From the NCBI GenBank assembly GCA_018894105.1, contig CM032128.1, positions 31,147,299-31,211,298 on the forward strand: a stretch of 64,000 nt of DNA, read 5' to 3'. Below the pieces are notes generated by a model. That model saw only the letters and a list, made by a program, of their open reading frames with translations. It did no database searches and was not told the origin of the DNA. Every line of letters starts with the position of its first letter. Position 1 is the first letter of the stretch. Positions 58,780 to 64,000 of the stretch are shown in pieces. Source of the DNA: Jacaranda mimosifolia. Its lineage: Eukaryota; Streptophyta; Magnoliopsida; Lamiales; Bignoniaceae. The position numbers and the translations under genes are program-made.

Positions 58780-60929
58780 ACAAATGCCACCTATTTATTG
58801 AAATCTTGGCGTTATCTTACCCCCCTTTGTAAATGTGAAATGTGTCGTATACCACAGTTGTTGATGCCCATCCGACCTCTCCTTTCAACGGTATCTTTCT
58901 CTGGTCACGTTTTTGTCAAGAGTTGTTTCTGTTGTAATGCTATGTGTATGCTCTCTCATCCAAGGAATTGATGAGTTTTATGTGCGGCAGTTTTTTTCTA
59001 TTTTAACAAGACAAGCAGTAGCTAGCTGTAATAAATGTCTATGTCTGTCTTTCAAGTTCTTATCTAGTGAATGCTGAATTGTCTACCTGCACTTGATGGT
59101 CAAATACAGGTCAAAGTAAATCATGAGCTTATAGAACTGTCAAAAAAAACCTTCTGGTTTACTTCCGTGTATGAAATATAACAGAAACCCCAATTTTTAT
59201 GTTCCTTCATATATGTTTTTGAGTTCTCTGTTTGGCATCGTCTTTCAAGTGTTGTTTGCTAATTTGTTATCGTAATGGTATGCTTGAGATGTGTGTGTAC
59301 GAGTGTGTTAAAATTTGACTTCTAATATTCTATGAATATATATCTAGGTGTACCCTTTTTGCCTAAAATTTATATGGAGTTCCAAGTTCGATCAAGGTCA
59401 AGATATTGTTGACCAATCAATTCACTTGTGCAGTCTAGCAATTATTAAGAAATTATTGAGTTCGAGTTGTAGTATGAGTGCTGCACATTATCATCACCTA
59501 AAGTGTTCCATCGGTGGCGAGGCTCTGACAAATTTTCAATACAGCACTGAGAAACGTGCTACTCAAAACAAAAGGGTTAATGAATGGTTGGTAGACATAA
59601 TACTATGTTTGGATCTTGGATTTTAATGAAAAAAATATGGAGGAAACTTTTTTACATAATTTAAACAATGTAAATTAAGTGCACAAGTATAAATTAAGAC
59701 ATCAAACCTCCATCTATCATGATGTAATTACTCCATATGTAGCAGTGCTTGAACTGAAATTCATGATGTGCAAAGGTCCAAGAAAACAAGACTCAGAAAA
59801 CCAGAATCTAATGCATCCATGCTGCACACAGTTCTCCGATGTTCACATTGTCCAAAACTGAAATGTTGCCTTTTATATAGTGTAGAGTTGCAGGTGGAAG
59901 TTGAAAATGTGGGGATTTGGTACATCTTTCGTACAACTATCATCCACATAAATGGCCAAAAATCCCTGCGAACTACATCAACTCTTTAAGGGTAGTTTTG
60001 GCATGTAAAACAGATTTTCAGAGAAAGTGCATATTACTTGAAGGACATAGCGGAAAGACAATAGAAGCCTTGTATTGGAAAGAATGAGATTGGTTTTTGA
60101 ATTTGTTTGGGATTTAAAATATTTAAAAAATAAAATAAAAATTAATTTCTACATATTTTTAATTAGTCGGATAATTTGAAATTTTGTTTCTATTTTTTAA
60201 ATTAATTCAAAGAAATTAAAAAAATTGTGCATCATTCGAAATTATTTTGTAGATTTTGTTATTTTTGTATGTTCTAATTTATTATTGTATAAAAATATTT
60301 TTTAATTTTTAAAATTCATTTTGGGCAAATAAATTCTACAAAATTTAATATTTTTATTTTTAATTAAATTGGGACTAAATTTCCATTTCTCTAAAGCATC
60401 CATCACCTCCTCACTCGAACCCAACTCCTCAAAGGTTGTGCTTTCTCGGGTTGAGAGGGGGAGAGAGAGGGGGATAAGTGGGACTTCAAGGTTAGTGAAA
60501 AATAGAGGAGAAAGAAAGTTATTGTGAATATCAACAGTTGTCTATGAGGCATCTAGAGTTAGGATTCTTGAGACCCACTCCATTGTCTCACATCCAAGCA
60601 AAGCTTTGCCCAAATCTCATGTTTATGAGGAGGAAAAATAAAGTCATACCCCACAAGCAATCGCAGGCTTAAATTCTTAACTTAGGATTCAAGACATGTA
60701 TTAGTGAAGGTCGATTCCACATTTGAATCAACTTGTCCTATTCTCTATGCGCTTTCGCCAAGTTTTCCTTTTATAAACAAATCAAATACAATGGGGTAAC
60801 ATACTTAAAAGAAAGGCTTTCTTTGAATATAAATACACAATCTTCCTTCAGATATCTCTTCGTCTATTTTATGCTTAGCATCAGTCTCATGTGCTTAGTT
60901 TGTCCTTAGACAGTTGGTGCATTGATATT

Positions 60930-60960
<31 letters not shown>

Positions 60961-61120
60961 TAGTAGCTTCACTCGTTGTTAAAGCTTATGTGAATGCATT
61001 GAACTTCTTTCATTTATCATCATTTTGATTTTGTTTGTCTCCTTCATTATCTGCATTTTGCCAATAAGATAAAGTGTGGTTCATCTTTTCCTTCATTTTG
61101 TTGGCAATTTTACTGCCTTC
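58780..61120. other. Intergenic DNA after the CK1-like gene
   Basis: The kinase 3' UTR occupies the first few hundred bases. Beyond it I see no gene. A (GT)n microsatellite of about 14 units lies at 60934-60961 and a gagaggggg purine tract near 60456-60475. Confidence 0.55.
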
Positions 61121-61129
61121 AGAACCTTA

Positions 61130-62094
61130 GGCTGTGATTGCTTGTGAGGCGATACCTCATTTTTCATGTTGCAAGGATTTTGGGGTTGTTTTGGTGTTTG
61201 AGAGACATGGGAAATAGAAAATGAGATTGTGAATAGTTGTGGGATAAAATGTAGTGATTATAATGATTTGATGGGTTGATATGATATCAAATTGTGAATG
61301 ATATGGGTTGTTTGAGATATTTGTTTTAAGGAATGAGTTTATATTATGAGTTTGGTGGGTTTGTTTGGAATTTGTAATATTGTAAAAAATATATGTAATT
61401 AATTTAATAATTTATTAAATCAAAAATAATTTATTCTTTTTAAATATTATAACATGAAGTAACTTGGTAGATTCCAATTGGTGATGGGAAAAAAATTATT
61501 TTTTTTTCTTAACAATGATAGTACTACAATTTTTAATTAATCGGGTAAGATTGGAATTTTTTTTAATTAATATTCCCAACAATATTGTGAAATATTCTAT
61601 ATCCGCACAAATTAATGCATAAAATACGTTATTATTTCATATTTTCCCATATTATCTAATTAAAAAAATATGAATTTTAATTATAATAATTGGACCATTA
61701 ATTTAATCAATTATAGTTTTTATTACAAATAAAAAGTACAAATTTTATTTTTGTTACTTTGTATTTACAAATTTAAAAATTGAGAAAAATAAAATTTCAT
61801 GAATTTGAAAATGTCAAGTTTAAATTTATGTAATAATTAAATCTAAATTTTTTTAAAAATTCCTACAAAAAAAAAATCTAATGAAATATTTAATTCCAAA
61901 ATTGGATATAAGAGAGAGACTCAAGTTGGGATATGAGAGAGAAAGAGAGAAGTGCACTCTTTTTGAGACCTGCCTTTAAATTTGAAATCTACCTCATAGA
62001 CCTAAAATGGGTCTTACAATCAAACACAATTCCACTTGTGTTTTACGCTTTTGAGACGTGAAATATGGAAAATATCCCACAAGCAATCATTGTC
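61130..62094. mobile_element. Probable PIF/Harbinger-like element, 965 bp
   Basis: The left end ggctgtgattgcttgtgagg and the complement of the right end gacaatgattgcttgtggg are imperfect inverted repeats. TTA lies on both sides (61127-61129 and 62095-62097). No transposase frame is seen. Interior sequence is AT-rich. Confidence 0.6.
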
Positions 62095-62099
62095 TTAGG

Positions 62100-64000
62100 T
62101 TCTTCTGTTCTATTGAGATGACTGATTTCTTTGAGTGAAGTTCATTCTTTTATGTAAGCTTTGATGTCCGTGGCAATGCAAAAGTGAAATCTTCTATTTC
62201 TCCTACATTTTATTCCCTAAGTTTTTTTATTTTTCTTTGGTTATTTATTTTTCTTTTTAATTTTGGTTTTGAATTTTGCGTTCAATATAGTAAAATGCAT
62301 GTGTAGAAAATATGTAATGACTGTATATATTTTGAAATATTTGAAAACATGTAGGGCAGCATAATGCACCAACTTTGTTTGAGAAACTGATACCAGTTGG
62401 CGCTTTGCATGATTTGAGATCAATTTATTTGTCATTTTTATATTCTCAAAATACATAAAAGACGATTATCATTCAAATTAAAGATAGAAAGTATAAGGGC
62501 AGGGCCTATTTGGTGGCATTTTGGAAAAATATTTTCTAACTCTCGCAACAAAACTGAACAAGCAACTACATTTCTTCGATATTTTTAAAAAAAATACAAA
62601 TTCTTCTACATAAAAATTCCCTACTTTAAAATAACAAAAAAAATCCTATTTTTCACGTCACTTCATTCATTTTCACTCTCTCACTTCACTTCACTCTAAA
62701 ATTTATATTTAAATATTTAATTAAATTAATTAAATAATTTAATATTATTTAGTTTATTATTAAACAATTTATTTATTAAATAACATATTAAATTTATTTG
62801 ATTAATTAAATAATTTATTAATTAAACTATGTGTTAATATTTAATATTTAACGTATTAATTAAATATATTACATGTGGTTTAATAAATAATTATTTAAGA
62901 TGTTTTAATTTGATGAATGGTTATTAAATCTTATTTATATATAAATTGTTAAATATATTTATTTATATAAATAATTAATAATTATTAATAAATAGTTTTT
63001 TTTAAATTATGTTAAATTTTAAAAAATATATTTCAAAATAAATTATCAATTAAAATAATTACATGTTATTTCATTACAATTATATATCAATCATTACATA
63101 TAAATATATCAATCATCCAACTATTAATATATTACATATAAAAAAAAAAATCCACCCTACAAACCTAATAAAAAAGTAATTGATAGTAAAATTTGTCTCT
63201 CCAAGATATTACCAAACAAACAACTTCATTCTCAAATTATTATTTTTTTATTTTCTCAAAACAAAAAATAAACAATGGACACGTTCTTTAATATTTCTTC
63301 ATTTTCCCAAAAAAAATTCCAAAAAACAATGTTATTGTTTATCTTTCTCATTAATAGATAATTTTTCTTAACCAGGAAGAAATGAAAATGACAAACACAG
63401 CCATTGACAAGACAGATAAAAATTATGGCATAAGTGCTTCAAAATATAAATATATAATTCGCTGGAAAATCCAAGGGTGGCAAAGTGCTTCGATAATCCG
63501 AAGTTGTGGGGTGAATTGTTTTTAAGCTATTTTTAAGAAATAATATGTCCAAACAAGTTAATTTGAGAGATAAAGTGTTATTTATTCGAATATTACGGCT
63601 GACTATTGCCCCCAAATCTCGAAAATGTCAGTGTAGTTTTTGGTGATCAAGTTTTGGCCAAATTGCAACAGCCTCACCACAATTTTATTTTTCTCAAAAA
63701 AATTTATTTCCTTTTTCTAATTTATTTGACAAGATGAAAATCTCTTTAAAATTATAAATAGGCAGTCCTAGCAAGATTAGTGCCTTGACAGTGATGGGGA
63801 ACTAAAAGTAATAGTGATGGAATTCGCATACAGTAAGATAATTGAGTGTTAAAAAATTAAAAAATTGGCGCCTACCATTGAATGGATCCAACCCGATAGT
63901 ATCTATTTTGAGAACGTCCAGTACCAAAATCAATGAATGGGTAAGCATCAATTTCTGAACTATGTAATGTATTTTATCCATTGAGTGACAGACGAGCATT
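62100..64000. other. AT-rich terminal intergenic stretch
   Basis: No gene recognised. 62640-63170 is extremely AT-rich, with ttaaatta and atttaatta runs. A gggcctatttggtggcatttt segment at about 62504-62524 looks like one end of another MITE, but no matching far end was found. Confidence 0.5.

Overview
This is nuclear DNA of a flowering plant. It carries five conserved plant genes, four of them split by GT-AG introns, in an AT-rich background packed with LTR retrotransposons and MITEs. The proteins look like those of a eudicot, possibly an asterid or Lamiales species, but the sequence alone does not fix the species. I see no rRNA or tRNA gene, CRISPR array or prokaryotic operon.

Layout. 1-1162: end of a Tourist-like MITE, then an LTR with primer-binding site and a gag stub. 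2400-5178 (+): three-exon NECAP-like clathrin-adaptor accessory protein. 6093-22182 (-): a degenerate Ty3/gypsy Tat-lineage retrotransposon (here Tat-1) with both LTRs and a 5-bp target duplication. One of its LTRs holds a MITE. Its body holds a second retrotransposon, an Athila-type element at 9487-15062 whose interior is inverted relative to its outer ends. 22600-27753 (-): a second Tat-lineage element (Tat-2) that has lost pol, ending 245 bp before the next gene. 28004-30309 (+): soluble ABCI-type ABC ATPase in six exons. 34306-40957 (+): NDR-type AGC kinase in 13 exons behind a leader full of upstream ORFs. 43791-45293 (+): intronless GRAS factor resembling SCARECROW-LIKE 23. 52009-58743 (+): casein kinase 1-like kinase in 14 exons, one bounded by a GC-AG intron. 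The intergenic stretches hold several further MITEs.

How the genes relate. The five host genes are separate transcription units on the + strand and do not form a pathway. Their families act in endocytic trafficking (NECAP), ABC ATPase function, growth signalling (NDR and CK1 kinases) and endodermis or bundle-sheath development (GRAS).

Most interesting part. Both Tat elements carry, on the strand opposite gag-pol, a separate gene with its own TATAAATA box about 165-175 bp before the start codon, a putative-gypsy-transposon (Transposase_28-like) domain, and short introns at matching positions. Antisense ORFs are known from relatives of Tat/Retand, so the novelty is in the promoter-plus-intron architecture and its preservation in two divergent copies. 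The insertion history (Tat-1 first, then MITE and Athila) can be read directly because the second Tat-1 LTR preserves the empty MITE site.
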